From positions 1 to 48,344 of the forward strand of contig JAJFLE010000065.1 in assembly GCA_021772835.1 (NCBI GenBank): 48,344 nucleotides of DNA, in the 5' to 3' direction. The notes below the pieces were generated by a model. It saw only the letters and a program-made list of their open reading frames with translations, made no database searches and had not been told where the DNA came from. This document shows positions 25,177 to 33,581 of the stretch, in pieces. The position numbers were made by a program, and so were the translations under genes. Position 1 is the first letter of the stretch; every line of letters starts with the position of its first letter. This DNA is from Mariprofundus sp. GTDB lineage: Bacteria; Pseudomonadota; Zetaproteobacteria; Mariprofundales; Mariprofundaceae.

Positions 25177-26166
25177 ATGTTAAAGGCAGCACAATGGATT
25201 ATCTCTGAAGCAGGTCTGAACAGTCTGAGTGCCGCAGGTATCACGACAGGCTGGCTGAAGGCCTGGTTATTATCGGCAGGTGCAAGCTCAGTCTCTATCC
25301 ATGTGTTGGAATCCGGTGGCTGGCAGCATGAGAGTGCAGACTGGCGTCTTTTTTTTGCTGAGGAGTCTGAACTGATTCAGGCAGCTCGCTCGTTCGGATT
25401 GCAGGTTGAAAACAATGATTCAGGTGAAACGGATCTGATTGATGCTCACCATCTGTTGTTGGAAAATCCACAGCGGATGTGCTGGATATATCAGTCCGCA
25501 CAGCAATCCATACTGTTTATTTCACCGGGTGACATCGCTTACCAGCGCGAGTCCTATCTTTCTCAACTCAATGAAGGTGATTTTTTGCCGCTGCATGTTT
25601 TTGCCGGAGATGAAGGTGACATAAGGCTTGAACCCGGATTGAGCGCTACACTGGTCGCATATGAAAACCAGATTCCGCAAAACTATTTGAATAACAGAGG
25701 CCTGCTGATAGAAGAGCAGGTTATAGAGGCATTGCGCAAACATGGGCTGGCTATTCGCACGGTAGAATCGTGTACAGCCGGTGGTATCGCGGCTCGGCTG
25801 TGTCGTCTGCCCGGTGTATCCGATGTGGTGGATCGCAGCTGGGTTACTTACAGCAATGCAGCCAAAGTGGAAGAAGTAGGCGTGGATTCGCAACTGATCA
25901 CCGATTTCGGAGCAGTCAGTCGCGAAGTGGTAACCGCCATGGCCGAAGGCGGAGGCGATGATAAATATTGCTGTATAGCCGTCTCCGGCATTGCCGGTCC
26001 CGGTGGTGGTACAGCAGACAAACCGGTTGGTACGGTCTGGGTCGCGTTGTCTTTGCCCGGTTGTGAAACGGTGTCCCGCTGTCTAAGCCTGTCCGGTGCC
26101 CGCCACGAGATTCAATCGCAAACGGTGATTGCTGCACTGGTCCTGCTACTGGATGCCTTGCTTTAG
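25177..26166 (+). CDS. CinA/PncC-type nicotinamide-nucleotide amidohydrolase with unusual N-terminal region
   Basis: The C-terminal 150 residues form a clear CinA C-terminal domain (TVESCTAGGIAARLCRLPG, WVTYSNAAKVEEVGV, GAVSREVVTAMAEG, AVSGIAGPGGGTADKPVG), the module that deamidates NMN to NaMN in the pyridine nucleotide cycle. The N-terminal 175 residues do not show the molybdopterin-binding-like motifs of full CinA (for example GGLGPTxDD), and I do not recognise them. Total length 329 is between PncC (about 165) and CinA (about 415). It lies 27 bp after pgpA and its stop overlaps the stop of the convergent HAD gene. Confidence 0.8.
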   Translation: MLKAAQWIISEAGLNSLSAAGITTGWLKAWLLSAGASSVSIHVLESGGWQHESADWRLFFAEESELIQAARSFGLQVENNDSGETDLIDAHHLLLENPQRMCWIYQSAQQSILFISPGDIAYQRESYLSQLNEGDFLPLHVFAGDEGDIRLEPGLSATLVAYENQIPQNYLNNRGLLIEEQVIEALRKHGLAIRTVESCTAGGIAARLCRLPGVSDVVDRSWVTYSNAAKVEEVGVDSQLITDFGAVSREVVTAMAEGGGDDKYCCIAVSGIAGPGGGTADKPVGTVWVALSLPGCETVSRCLSLSGARHEIQSQTVIAALVLLLDALL

Positions 26167-26954
26167 CTGGACTGCAGCAACTTCATTGCATCAGCTAAAT
26201 CGGCAATTGAAGGCAAAACAAGATCAGCCTTGATGCCGGTGGATTTAACGAATGCTTCGCGGTATTTGCCGGTTTTAACCAGAGCTGTTCGTAAACCAGC
26301 AACCTGAGCACCACCAATATCCGATTCAATGTCATCACCGATCATCAGCGTATTTGCCGGTGATACATGCAGAGCCGCGCATACACCGTGAAAAAAGTCT
26401 TTAGAGGGTTTACCAAGAATCACTGCATCCTTGCCGGTGGCATATTCTATTGCAGTCACAAACGGGCCGATATCCAGATGCAGCCCGTCCGGTTTTTGCC
26501 AGAAACGGTTTTTATGCAGCGCCAACACCGTTGCACCGTCCATCACGTGTTTAAAGATCTCATGCAGCAGGTCCGGTGTATAACCCGAAGCACCGAGGTC
26601 ACCCATGACGATGAAGTTCGGGTTCGTCCCGGTTGTCCGCACACCCTGAAAATCCTCCAGCAGCGAATCACGCACATAGAGTTTTGTACTGTGGTCACCG
26701 ATGACCCGAACCGCGATAGCGGCGGGTGTGTATATGTCCGATTCAGCAATTAGTATGTCGAGTGCAGCCAGCTTCTCAGCAATGGCAGATCTTGGCTGCG
26801 TAGTTGTGTTAGTCACTCCAGCCAGAGGCAGGCCGATATTTCGCACATGCATCACGCTGTCGGTCGCGCCACGAATGATCTTGTCACTGACATATAAAAC
26901 GCCATCGAGATCAAACAGCACCGCTTGGATGTTTCCATTTTTTCGCCTGTTCAT
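26163..26954 (-). CDS. HAD superfamily (subclass IIA) phosphatase, LHPP/HDHD2-like
   Basis: The 263-residue protein has HAD motif I LFDLDGVLYVSD, motif II in GVTNTTTQ, a C2-type cap, motif III lysine in ILGKPSKDFF and motif IV MIGDDIESDIGGAQVAGL. The spacing and the NTT motif II match the NagD/LHPP group, which dephosphorylates small metabolites or phosphohistidine/phospholysine; the substrate cannot be told here. It lies 53 bp downstream of the lipoprotein gene on the same strand. Confidence 0.85.
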   Translation of the reverse strand: MNRRKNGNIQAVLFDLDGVLYVSDKIIRGATDSVMHVRNIGLPLAGVTNTTTQPRSAIAEKLAALDILIAESDIYTPAAIAVRVIGDHSTKLYVRDSLLEDFQGVRTTGTNPNFIVMGDLGASGYTPDLLHEIFKHVMDGATVLALHKNRFWQKPDGLHLDIGPFVTAIEYATGKDAVILGKPSKDFFHGVCAALHVSPANTLMIGDDIESDIGGAQVAGLRTALVKTGKYREAFVKSTGIKADLVLPSIADLADAMKLLQSS

Positions 26955-27007
26955 GTTACAAGTGTAGCACGCGATTTAGCGATGTGTGTTTGGGGTTGCA
27001 GAATAGT

Positions 27008-27607
27008 TCAGAAAGCCTGTCTTTGGGGCCTTATTTTAGAGCGTGGTTTAATCAGCAATGCTTTGCCATACGTGATAGGGCCGAAGATGGTGTCGATGGT
27101 AGGGCGGATTTTCAGGGCTACCCCTTGTGGCATAGCATCACCTTCAGCAGCAAAAGCCATGGCCAGTTCAAGCATGTCCATGGCGGACCTTTCATCGAAG
27201 AATTCAAACATGTTCAGGCTGAGGTTGAGTGGGATATCTTGTGCTTCACCTGCCACCAGCTGGATATTTTTCTCCATCGTGCCGCTGATGGTATCCCGGC
27301 CATCGAGAACCAGTGTCCAGTCCATACGGGTCAACCTGGCCGCCACCTGATTGGCCAGCGGATTTTCCGATTTCAGGTGCAGTGTGAGATTGAGTGGCAG
27401 GCTTTCCCGGGAAAGAGCCATGGTGGCGCGCCCAATCTGGAACATGTTCAACTCATCGAGAGTTTTGACATCCATCAGGTCGATACCCGCAAGACGAACG
27501 GCTGAAACACGATCGAGCGAGAACTTCACTTTTGACAGGTCGGTCGGCGTGATGAAACTTGCGCAGGAAGCAAGAAAGATCGCGGCAGCAAATGCAGTGA
27601 TGCTCAT
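27008..27607 (-). CDS. Lipoprotein of the LEA14/water-stress-like type
   Basis: The 199-residue protein has a lipobox at its N-terminus (FLASCAS), so it is acylated on that cysteine and anchored in a membrane. The rest is beta-rich, with VRLAGIDLMDVKTLDELN and LNLTLHLKSENPLA typical of LEA-type-2-like lipoproteins. ATG 27607 is listed, but a strong GAGGAGG lies about 25 bp upstream, so the true start may be a few codons earlier (a TTG lies directly before). Function unknown. Confidence 0.7.
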   Translation of the reverse strand: MSITAFAAAIFLASCASFITPTDLSKVKFSLDRVSAVRLAGIDLMDVKTLDELNMFQIGRATMALSRESLPLNLTLHLKSENPLANQVAARLTRMDWTLVLDGRDTISGTMEKNIQLVAGEAQDIPLNLSLNMFEFFDERSAMDMLELAMAFAAEGDAMPQGVALKIRPTIDTIFGPITYGKALLIKPRSKIRPQRQAF

Positions 27608-27739
27608 CAATCGGCTTAACGGGTTTATAACAGTCCTCCTCAGGATGAAACATGGCTGAAGTATAGGGGCATTGAGTCATGACGATGTGTTATATATTAC
27701 ATCTTGTGATGCAACGGCAGCGCCGGTGAGAAGAGTTAA

Positions 27740-27960
27740 CCCGGACTATGCATGAATCCCCCGGGGGATACTCTCTTGTTACCAATTCACCTGATCGTTG
27801 TGATGATTGCGCCAGCCGTTTATTTGTAATGGATTCTGAAGCAGGCGTGCGTATCAGTGCATACGGACAACTGATGAAGGATTTGTTGCAGACAAAGGGA
27901 CAAGCAAGGTGCAACAGAAGGGACAAGCAAGGGTGCAACAGAATTTATGAATAGTCCGGG
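27740..27960. mobile_element. 221-bp non-autonomous element, IS1380-like ends, TTAA duplication
   Basis: The ends are perfect over 10 bp (CCCGGACTAT at 27740-27749; ATAGTCCGGG at 27951-27960) and match at 17 of 20 positions inward. Both are flanked by TTAA (27736-27739 and 27961-27964). TTAA targets and this end sequence fit the IS1380 family, as I recall it. No transposase remains, so it is a MITE or an internally deleted copy. Confidence 0.7.
27895..27941. repeat. Tandem 23/24-bp repeat inside the mini-IS
   Basis: 27895-27917 and 27918-27941 are adjacent copies of AAGGGACAAGCAAGGTGCAA(CAG), the second with one extra G. Confidence 0.85.
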
Positions 27961-28004
27961 TTAACTGTTGTTCGGCATCACTCGGGCAATCTGGCTTTGC
28001 CGGA

Positions 28005-28032
28005 TTGATTCGATAAGGAATATATTTATAGT
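28005..28032 (+). promoter_or_regulatory. Possible sigma-70 promoter of the methyltransferase gene
   Basis: TTGATT (28005-28010) and TATAGT (28027-28032) are 16 bp apart, followed by an AT-rich leader of about 150 bp. Confidence 0.35.
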
Positions 28033-28185
28033 TACACTGTTTTCATCGCAGTTTGAATCAGTAAGGTGAAAATGAGCACGCTTTCGTACACGGTCAAACT
28101 GGTTTTCTGGCATACAAGCAGTATTTTTCTGTTCCGGTTATGTAAACTTTGTATTATCTGATTTTGGTTTGGAGATGGTGATATC

Positions 28186-28893
28186 GTGGAAGATCAATCA
28201 ACAACATCCTGGCCTGCCCATGCAGCGGCTGTGGGAACACATGAGACTGTAATGAAGGTCATTGATCAGCATGTTACTTCACTGAATGGGAAACGTGTTT
28301 GTGACCTCCCTTGTGGAGCCGGTTTATTTTCCCAACAGCTGCATGATAAAGGTGCTGAAGTCTATGCGTTCGACATCGAGGATGTTCAGCCCTATTTTGG
28401 GCCGAAAGAAAAACGGGTGCTTGCTGACGCAAATTACTTCTTGCCGGTTGAGTCTGACACGTTTGATCTGATTGTTAGTATTGAGGGTGTAGAGCATGTG
28501 GAAAACGGTTCTCACCTGTTAAGAGAGATGGCTCGCTGCATGCGGGATGATAGTAGATTTTTCGTCAGCACTCCAAACGTTGATAGTTTTCGTTCGCGCA
28601 TCGTTTCTATCTGGAAAGGGTATCCGAAATACTTTAATCCACTTGATATGGAAACTAAGGCTTCAGGGCATCTGCAGCCGGTAGATATGGTTTTCATGCA
28701 TGGGGCAGCCAAACGTGCCGGGCTTGAAATTATTGATATTCAAACGGTTCCAAATAGTCGCGATAAGGGGCTGGGGCTCTGGTTGCAGGAATTAGTGCGC
28801 CCATGGCTAACAAAGTCATTGCCGCTTAAAATGCAGGGTAAAATACCATTTTATGGCGATGTGATTATCTACGTGATGAAAAAATCTGCGTAA
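28186..28893 (+). CDS. Class I SAM-dependent methyltransferase
   Basis: The 235-residue protein has a methyltransferase-11/23-type fold: motif I RVCDLPCGAGLFSQQL, an acidic residue at the end of strand 2 (AFDIED), and VSIEGVEHVENGSHLLREMAR. The CD-LPCGAG variant of motif I is seen in methyltransferases of glycan clusters. It starts at GTG 28186 behind GGAGATGG. It is the only plus-strand gene on this side of the glycan region and is convergent with kdsB (28 bp apart). The substrate is likely a sugar or lipid-linked glycan, by context only. Confidence 0.8.
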   Translation: MEDQSTTSWPAHAAAVGTHETVMKVIDQHVTSLNGKRVCDLPCGAGLFSQQLHDKGAEVYAFDIEDVQPYFGPKEKRVLADANYFLPVESDTFDLIVSIEGVEHVENGSHLLREMARCMRDDSRFFVSTPNVDSFRSRIVSIWKGYPKYFNPLDMETKASGHLQPVDMVFMHGAAKRAGLEIIDIQTVPNSRDKGLGLWLQELVRPWLTKSLPLKMQGKIPFYGDVIIYVMKKSA

Positions 28894-28921
28894 TTTAATT
28901 TTAACCTGGGAAGTGATGGGA

Positions 28922-29644
28922 CTAATTGCCAATTAGCAGTAGTTCTTCAGCCTTAACAAGGTCTTCGGGCGTATCCACACCGATACAGTGATAATCACCA
29001 ATACTAACAGCGATATCGTAACCATGATGCAATACCCGTAACTGTTCGAGCTGCTCGCACTTCTCGCTTTCACACGCTGTCAGTGACGGATAAATGAGCA
29101 GGAACTCTTTGCGGTAGGCGTACAGGCCCACATGCTGCAAAGCAGTGGCAGAAGCTGAACGCGGGTAGGGAATGGCTGCACGACTGAAATACATGGCACG
29201 GCTATTGGCATTGCAGACCAGTTTCACCACATTGGGTTCAAACAGGTCGGATTCATTTCTCAGTGGATGCGCCAGTGTCGCCATGGGCAGGTAGGCATCA
29301 TCATGGAATGGCTCTACAACAGCACGAATGGCGGCCGGATCAATCAGCGGTTCATCACCCTGCACGTTGATAACCACATCGCAAGCATTGTAACGACCCG
29401 CCTCGGCAAGTCGATTGCTGCCGTTGGGGTGATCGGCGGTGGTCATGCAGGCGGCAACACCACAATCGCGGGCGATGCTGGCTATGCGTTCATCATCGGT
29501 GGCAACAAATACCGGCCCGAGATCAGCGGCCAAGGCTTTTTCAATGACATGCTGAATCATCGGTTTGCCAGCCAATAGTGCCAGCGGTTTGCCGGGGAAT
29601 CGGGTGGAGCCCATGCGGGCAGGGATGCCAATAGCTATTTTCAT
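28922..29644 (-). CDS. kdsB: 3-deoxy-manno-octulosonate cytidylyltransferase (CMP-Kdo synthetase)
   Basis: The 240-residue enzyme activates Kdo with CTP for LPS inner-core synthesis. The nucleotide-binding opening IPARMGSTRFPGKPLA, the VATDD motif, VINVQGDEPLI and the C-terminal GVDTPEDLVKAEELL are diagnostic. Start ATG 29644 matches the family N-terminus; the upstream extension of the frame lies inside hldA. It ends the minus-strand run that begins at 35574, and hldA ends 1 bp before its start. Confidence 0.95.
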   Translation of the reverse strand: MKIAIGIPARMGSTRFPGKPLALLAGKPMIQHVIEKALAADLGPVFVATDDERIASIARDCGVAACMTTADHPNGSNRLAEAGRYNACDVVINVQGDEPLIDPAAIRAVVEPFHDDAYLPMATLAHPLRNESDLFEPNVVKLVCNANSRAMYFSRAAIPYPRSASATALQHVGLYAYRKEFLLIYPSLTACESEKCEQLEQLRVLHHGYDIAVSIGDYHCIGVDTPEDLVKAEELLLIGN

Positions 29645-29645
29645 A

Positions 29646-30563
29646 TCAGTGCGCTTCGATTTCGTTCCAGCTGGCGGTGGCTGTGCCGACTTTTCCGACG
29701 ACAACGCCTGCAGCGCGGTTGGCAATCTGGGCTGCGGTAAGAGCATCGTCTCCACGGGCCAGACAGGCCGTGAATACTGCAATCACTGTATCACCGGCAC
29801 CGGTCACATCGAACACATCACGTGCTGCTGTCGGAATGTGATGGCTCTGTTGACCATCATACAGGGTCATGCCGCGCTCGGAGCGGGTAAGCAGTACATA
29901 CTGCAGGTTCAGCTTCTCATGCAAGGCACGGGCGATCAGTTCCGCATGTTCGTCGTCATTGATGGCCTCAAGACCTGCCATGGACGCGGCCTCCATCAGG
30001 TTTGGTGTAATGACGGTGGCACCAACATAGGCATCGGTGTGTTCGGGTTTTGGGTCGACTGCAATGATGCTGCCCTGCAGTTTTGCGATCAGCTGCCGGA
30101 TAAAAGCCGGCGTTAATACACCTTTACCGTAATCGGAGAGTATAGTTGCAGTGGATTTTGGCAGCAGCTCTTCCAGACTTGTCAAAATGGTTTCATGACT
30201 CGACTGTTGTGCTGCCTGCGTCCATTCGCGGTCATAACGCACGACCTGTTGGTGACGGGCAATAATGCGGGTTTTGATGGCGGTGGGGCGGTCGTTCGTT
30301 TTAGTCACCACGCCGCGATTATCCGAATCGAGCTCGGCCAGACGGTTTTTCACCCATAATCCCGCCTCATCATCACCGACCAGCCCGAACATGGCGGAAG
30401 GTGTCTCGAGCGCATGCAGGTTTCGAACAACATTGGCCGAGCCGCCAAGTCTGCGATCAATTTCATTGACCGACACCACTGGCACAGGTGCCTCAGGTGA
30501 TATGCGTGTGACATCACCCCAGATAAACTCATCTACAATGATATCGCCAATGACTAGAATCAT
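29646..30563 (-). CDS. hldA: D-glycero-beta-D-manno-heptose-7-phosphate kinase
   Basis: The 305-residue PfkB/ribokinase-family protein has GDIIVDEFIWGDVTRISPEAP, of which GDxxxDxxxxGxxxRxSPEAPVPV is the RfaE1/HldA signature, RLGGSANVVRNL, and the catalytic DVTGAGDTVIA. It makes heptose-1,7-bisphosphate for ADP-heptose. Only the kinase domain is present; the adenylyltransferase half of the bifunctional HldE is missing, so a separate hldC should exist elsewhere. Confidence 0.93.
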   Translation of the reverse strand: MILVIGDIIVDEFIWGDVTRISPEAPVPVVSVNEIDRRLGGSANVVRNLHALETPSAMFGLVGDDEAGLWVKNRLAELDSDNRGVVTKTNDRPTAIKTRIIARHQQVVRYDREWTQAAQQSSHETILTSLEELLPKSTATILSDYGKGVLTPAFIRQLIAKLQGSIIAVDPKPEHTDAYVGATVITPNLMEAASMAGLEAINDDEHAELIARALHEKLNLQYVLLTRSERGMTLYDGQQSHHIPTAARDVFDVTGAGDTVIAVFTACLARGDDALTAAQIANRAAGVVVGKVGTATASWNEIEAH

Positions 30564-30579
30564 CTCTCTTTATCCCTCA

Positions 30580-31944
30580 CTATGGCTGCCAATACAGATA
30601 GGTATGGTGTCCCTGAAGCCGCCATTGTTTTACCAATTGCCCCAGCTTCGGGTCTTCCATCTCGCTCAATACATAAACCTGTCGTTCTTTGCCATTATAC
30701 CAGCGAACAAACTGATCATGCGGTGTACGGACATTAATATAACAACCAATGCTCAGGCCGGTGGATACATCATTCATGGTACGTAGCGCTTTTCGATCCG
30801 TAATCTGCATAATATCTTCAACAACAGCCTGAATGTCACGCTCCGGTCTCCAATCCTTGATATAAGGCAGGATGGCAAAACTGTATGGAACTTTAATCAG
30901 GATTATAAAAATAATGACCTTGAGTGTTAGAGCTGACTGCCTGAGATTTAATTGTAATACGAGTCCAGTCAGTACCAGAGCCAGCAAGCCGTAGAATGGA
31001 ATCAAGTATCGTGCTGTGCCAGTTGCAGAAAGCCAGAATGGAAGCAGGCAGATGAGCAGGATATAGAGCAGTGTCACTGCATCCCGGTCAAATGTGAAAC
31101 GCTGTTTCTCTTTCAGATAGAGCCAGATCAGGATCAGCGTTACAGGAAATGCGCGGCCAAGAAACAGCAATGGGTAACTGATCCAGTGGCTGACATATTT
31201 AAATAATTCATAACCGAGGAAATGACGCAAGGCATCGGCAATGGCAACACTTGTATTTGCTCCACCACCAAGAATCAGGTTTTGATAAATCCATGGCAGT
31301 GTGAAACTGATAAGTACAGGTAATACAAAAAATGGTTTGAGCAAAAGATTCCAACTTCGATACCGCCACAGCAGAACCAGGCCAGCAGAGACATACATGA
31401 GGTAACAGCTGATATTTTTGGTCAGAAATGCCAGAGAAATCAATAACAGTGAGATCAATAACCACTTCACCTGCTTATCTTCAATCGCTATCCAGAGGCT
31501 GGATATAGCAGCAAAAATAAAGAAACCGAACGTCGCATCTGCATATCCCAGCCAGCCATACCAGAACGAAACCTCACCCATCGTGAGATAGATCAAAGCT
31601 CCCAGCCAAGGCGTTTTTTCGTGCTCAGGAAATAACCGGCGAGCCATGAAAAATACAACAGCAGCAGATCCTAGTGTCGCCGTTACTGAAACTATTCGGG
31701 TTGCAATCTCTAAATGTTGCCAGCCTATCACTTGTGCAACAGCGATTATCAACCAGTTGTACAATGGTGTTTTGGGCCATGAAAGACCAAAAATAGATTG
31801 ATGCCACCAGTGGCCGTCGACAAAAATTTCATATGCACCCAGTGCATAATAACTCTCCTCACCTACATATTGCATGATGGGAAGCGGAAGAAGCAAAACA
31901 ATTGCTGCCAGAAAGGTGAGTAGTTTAAATGGCTGTGTTGTCAT
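30580..31944 (-). CDS. ArnT/PMT-type integral membrane glycosyltransferase (GT39/GT83-like)
   Basis: The 454-residue protein has about ten to twelve hydrophobic helices. The first periplasmic loop contains YVGEESYYALGAYEIF and KTPLYNWLI, the pattern (acidic residue, then KTPL) of polyprenyl-phosphate-sugar transferases such as ArnT and PMT proteins. Such enzymes add a sugar from an undecaprenyl carrier to lipid A or another periplasmic acceptor. The neighbouring GT2 gene at 34579-35574 could make the polyprenyl-phosphate sugar donor. It overlaps the epimerase gene by 4 bp. Confidence 0.82.
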   Translation of the reverse strand: MTTQPFKLLTFLAAIVLLLPLPIMQYVGEESYYALGAYEIFVDGHWWHQSIFGLSWPKTPLYNWLIIAVAQVIGWQHLEIATRIVSVTATLGSAAVVFFMARRLFPEHEKTPWLGALIYLTMGEVSFWYGWLGYADATFGFFIFAAISSLWIAIEDKQVKWLLISLLLISLAFLTKNISCYLMYVSAGLVLLWRYRSWNLLLKPFFVLPVLISFTLPWIYQNLILGGGANTSVAIADALRHFLGYELFKYVSHWISYPLLFLGRAFPVTLILIWLYLKEKQRFTFDRDAVTLLYILLICLLPFWLSATGTARYLIPFYGLLALVLTGLVLQLNLRQSALTLKVIIFIILIKVPYSFAILPYIKDWRPERDIQAVVEDIMQITDRKALRTMNDVSTGLSIGCYINVRTPHDQFVRWYNGKERQVYVLSEMEDPKLGQLVKQWRLQGHHTYLYWQP

Positions 31945-32882
31945 GACGATTTCCCACCGAACGATTCTGAGCTGATATTTCTCACCCAGTTGTAATATTC
32001 CCCTATTCCTTCAGAAAGGTTAACAGTTGGTGCCCAATTGAGTTCTTTCTTTGCCTTCTCAATGTCTAGAACGACTTTAGGGATATCAAATGCTCTGCGC
32101 TTTTCTTGATGAATTCTTAATGTTGAGCCATGGATACTTTCAAGTGTATTGATAATCTCTTGTATAGCGTGCCCCGTACCACTGCCTATATTAAATATGC
32201 CGGTAGTGTTACACTCAATTGCTCTAACACAAGCATTTGCCAGGTCTTTGACTGGGATGAAATCACGTACCTCTTGTCCTGTTCCCCATAATGTCAGACA
32301 CTGCTCTTTAATGGCTTTTGCAGTAAAGTTTGCGATGACACCCTGGTTGCCTGAATAGTCTTGTCGAGGGCCATAAGGGTTCGAAGGTCTTATGATAGTT
32401 GTTTGGAAACCATAAAGCTGAGCATACATGTTAAGGTAATGCTCCATTGCAATTTTTACTACAGCATAAGAGCAATTAGGGTTTAGGGGATGACTTTCAG
32501 GAATAGGAATAGTTTTTGGGACACCATATACGGTACCTCCTGAAGAGAGGAAAAGTATCTTTCTCTTGTTGTTTTCCCTCATGCATTCGAGCAATCGAAT
32601 CATACCGTTCAGGTTATTATCGACGTCTGCTTGAGGGTTTGAGTTAGATGTAGCTGGAGTAGTTGAACTGGCTGAATGGATGATAAATTCTGCTGATTTG
32701 ACCGCCTCTTGGACGTTCTGTATTGAGAGAATACTGTCATGATAATATTTAACACCGTTCAGTGGAGGGCGAAACTTTTCACTGCCACGATTAAGTACGC
32801 TGACTTCATGACCAGATGCAATTAATGCATCAACAATATGAGAGCCAATAAAACCACATCCACCGATAACCAGAACATTCAT
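31941..32882 (-). CDS. NAD-dependent sugar epimerase/dehydratase (SDR, GalE-like)
   Basis: The 313-residue protein has the N-terminal Rossmann motif IGGCGFIGSHI, the catalytic serine region LFLSSGGTVYG and YAVVK with the Tyr-x3-Lys pair, and the SNPYGPRQ motif of UDP-sugar epimerases. It probably interconverts a UDP- or other nucleotide-sugar for the glycan made by this run of genes. It is downstream of two methyltransferases (38-bp gap) and overlaps the PMT-like gene. The local base composition is AT-richer than around kdsB. Confidence 0.88.
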   Translation of the reverse strand: MNVLVIGGCGFIGSHIVDALIASGHEVSVLNRGSEKFRPPLNGVKYYHDSILSIQNVQEAVKSAEFIIHSASSTTPATSNSNPQADVDNNLNGMIRLLECMRENNKRKILFLSSGGTVYGVPKTIPIPESHPLNPNCSYAVVKIAMEHYLNMYAQLYGFQTTIIRPSNPYGPRQDYSGNQGVIANFTAKAIKEQCLTLWGTGQEVRDFIPVKDLANACVRAIECNTTGIFNIGSGTGHAIQEIINTLESIHGSTLRIHQEKRRAFDIPKVVLDIEKAKKELNWAPTVNLSEGIGEYYNWVRNISSESFGGKSS

Positions 32883-32920
32883 TTTGTGAACCTTAATAGC
32901 ATTGAGATCAAATAATACTA

Positions 32921-33580
32921 TTACTGTTCACTAGAGCTACTAGTGGAGCTTTGATCTGATTCGTTTTTACAGCTCATAATCAAGTATGTATAAGGAACCC
33001 TAAGAAGGTCATGTCTAGGAGCAGTGGAAATAGATGAGAAATATTTATTGGCTAGTAGTTTGTAACCGTTTTCATTTCTAACATCCTGACCACGGTCATG
33101 TTCAATCAGCCATCGTGCAATGAAAGACTGGTTTGGCGTGAAACATGGGTCCACAGTGATTACTGTGCCATTTTTCTCTAGCGCCTGAGTGGCCAGATCA
33201 AACAAAGTAGCTGCTTCAGGGTCATCCAGATGATGCAAAACACCAAAGGCAAGCACTACATCAAATTTCCCCAGATGATCCAGATGTGCGCCGTTAACCA
33301 GGTCGGCGAAGAACTCAGCTCTGTGCCCAAAGCGTTGTTTGGCTTGATCGATGTATTCATCGGATGCATCAAAGCCGACGTAATGAATATCGTCGGGCAG
33401 GAACTCAAGAATTTCCGCTGTTCCACAACCAATATCGAGGATTCTTAAACCTTTGCGCTTGGGGAAGTATTCGTTAATTAAAACTCTCCTGGCTTTTCTG
33501 ACACCGAGAAAATTCTGCGTGAAATTGTACATGGCCGGATGTGAGAGGATACTGCGAATACCGCTTGTTATCTGTGCCAT
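32921..33580 (-). CDS. Class I SAM-dependent methyltransferase
   Basis: The 219-residue protein has motif I ILDIGCGTAEILEFLP, strand 2 YVGFDASDEYI and the post-motif FDVVLAFGVLHHLDDPEA. AAGGA upstream fixes ATG 33580, which directly follows the stop of the preceding methyltransferase gene at 33582. The C-terminus is a serine-rich low-complexity tail (STSSSSEQ). The acceptor is unknown; the context suggests a sugar or lipid-linked intermediate. Confidence 0.82.
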   Translation of the reverse strand: MAQITSGIRSILSHPAMYNFTQNFLGVRKARRVLINEYFPKRKGLRILDIGCGTAEILEFLPDDIHYVGFDASDEYIDQAKQRFGHRAEFFADLVNGAHLDHLGKFDVVLAFGVLHHLDDPEAATLFDLATQALEKNGTVITVDPCFTPNQSFIARWLIEHDRGQDVRNENGYKLLANKYFSSISTAPRHDLLRVPYTYLIMSCKNESDQSSTSSSSEQ

Positions 33581-33581
33581 A

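Larger units (their letters stand above)
27608..28185. other. 578-bp intergenic region with mini-IS and promoter
   Basis: This region between two divergent genes holds a 221-bp non-autonomous element (27740-27960) and a possible promoter for the methyltransferase gene. A 68-codon open frame at 27748-27954 lies entirely inside the element and shows no ribosome binding site or family resemblance. Confidence 0.6.

Noticed and set aside
27748-27954. 68-codon frame in the intergenic region
   Set aside because: It lies wholly inside the 221-bp mobile element, includes its tandem repeat and inverted end, and has no ribosome binding site.
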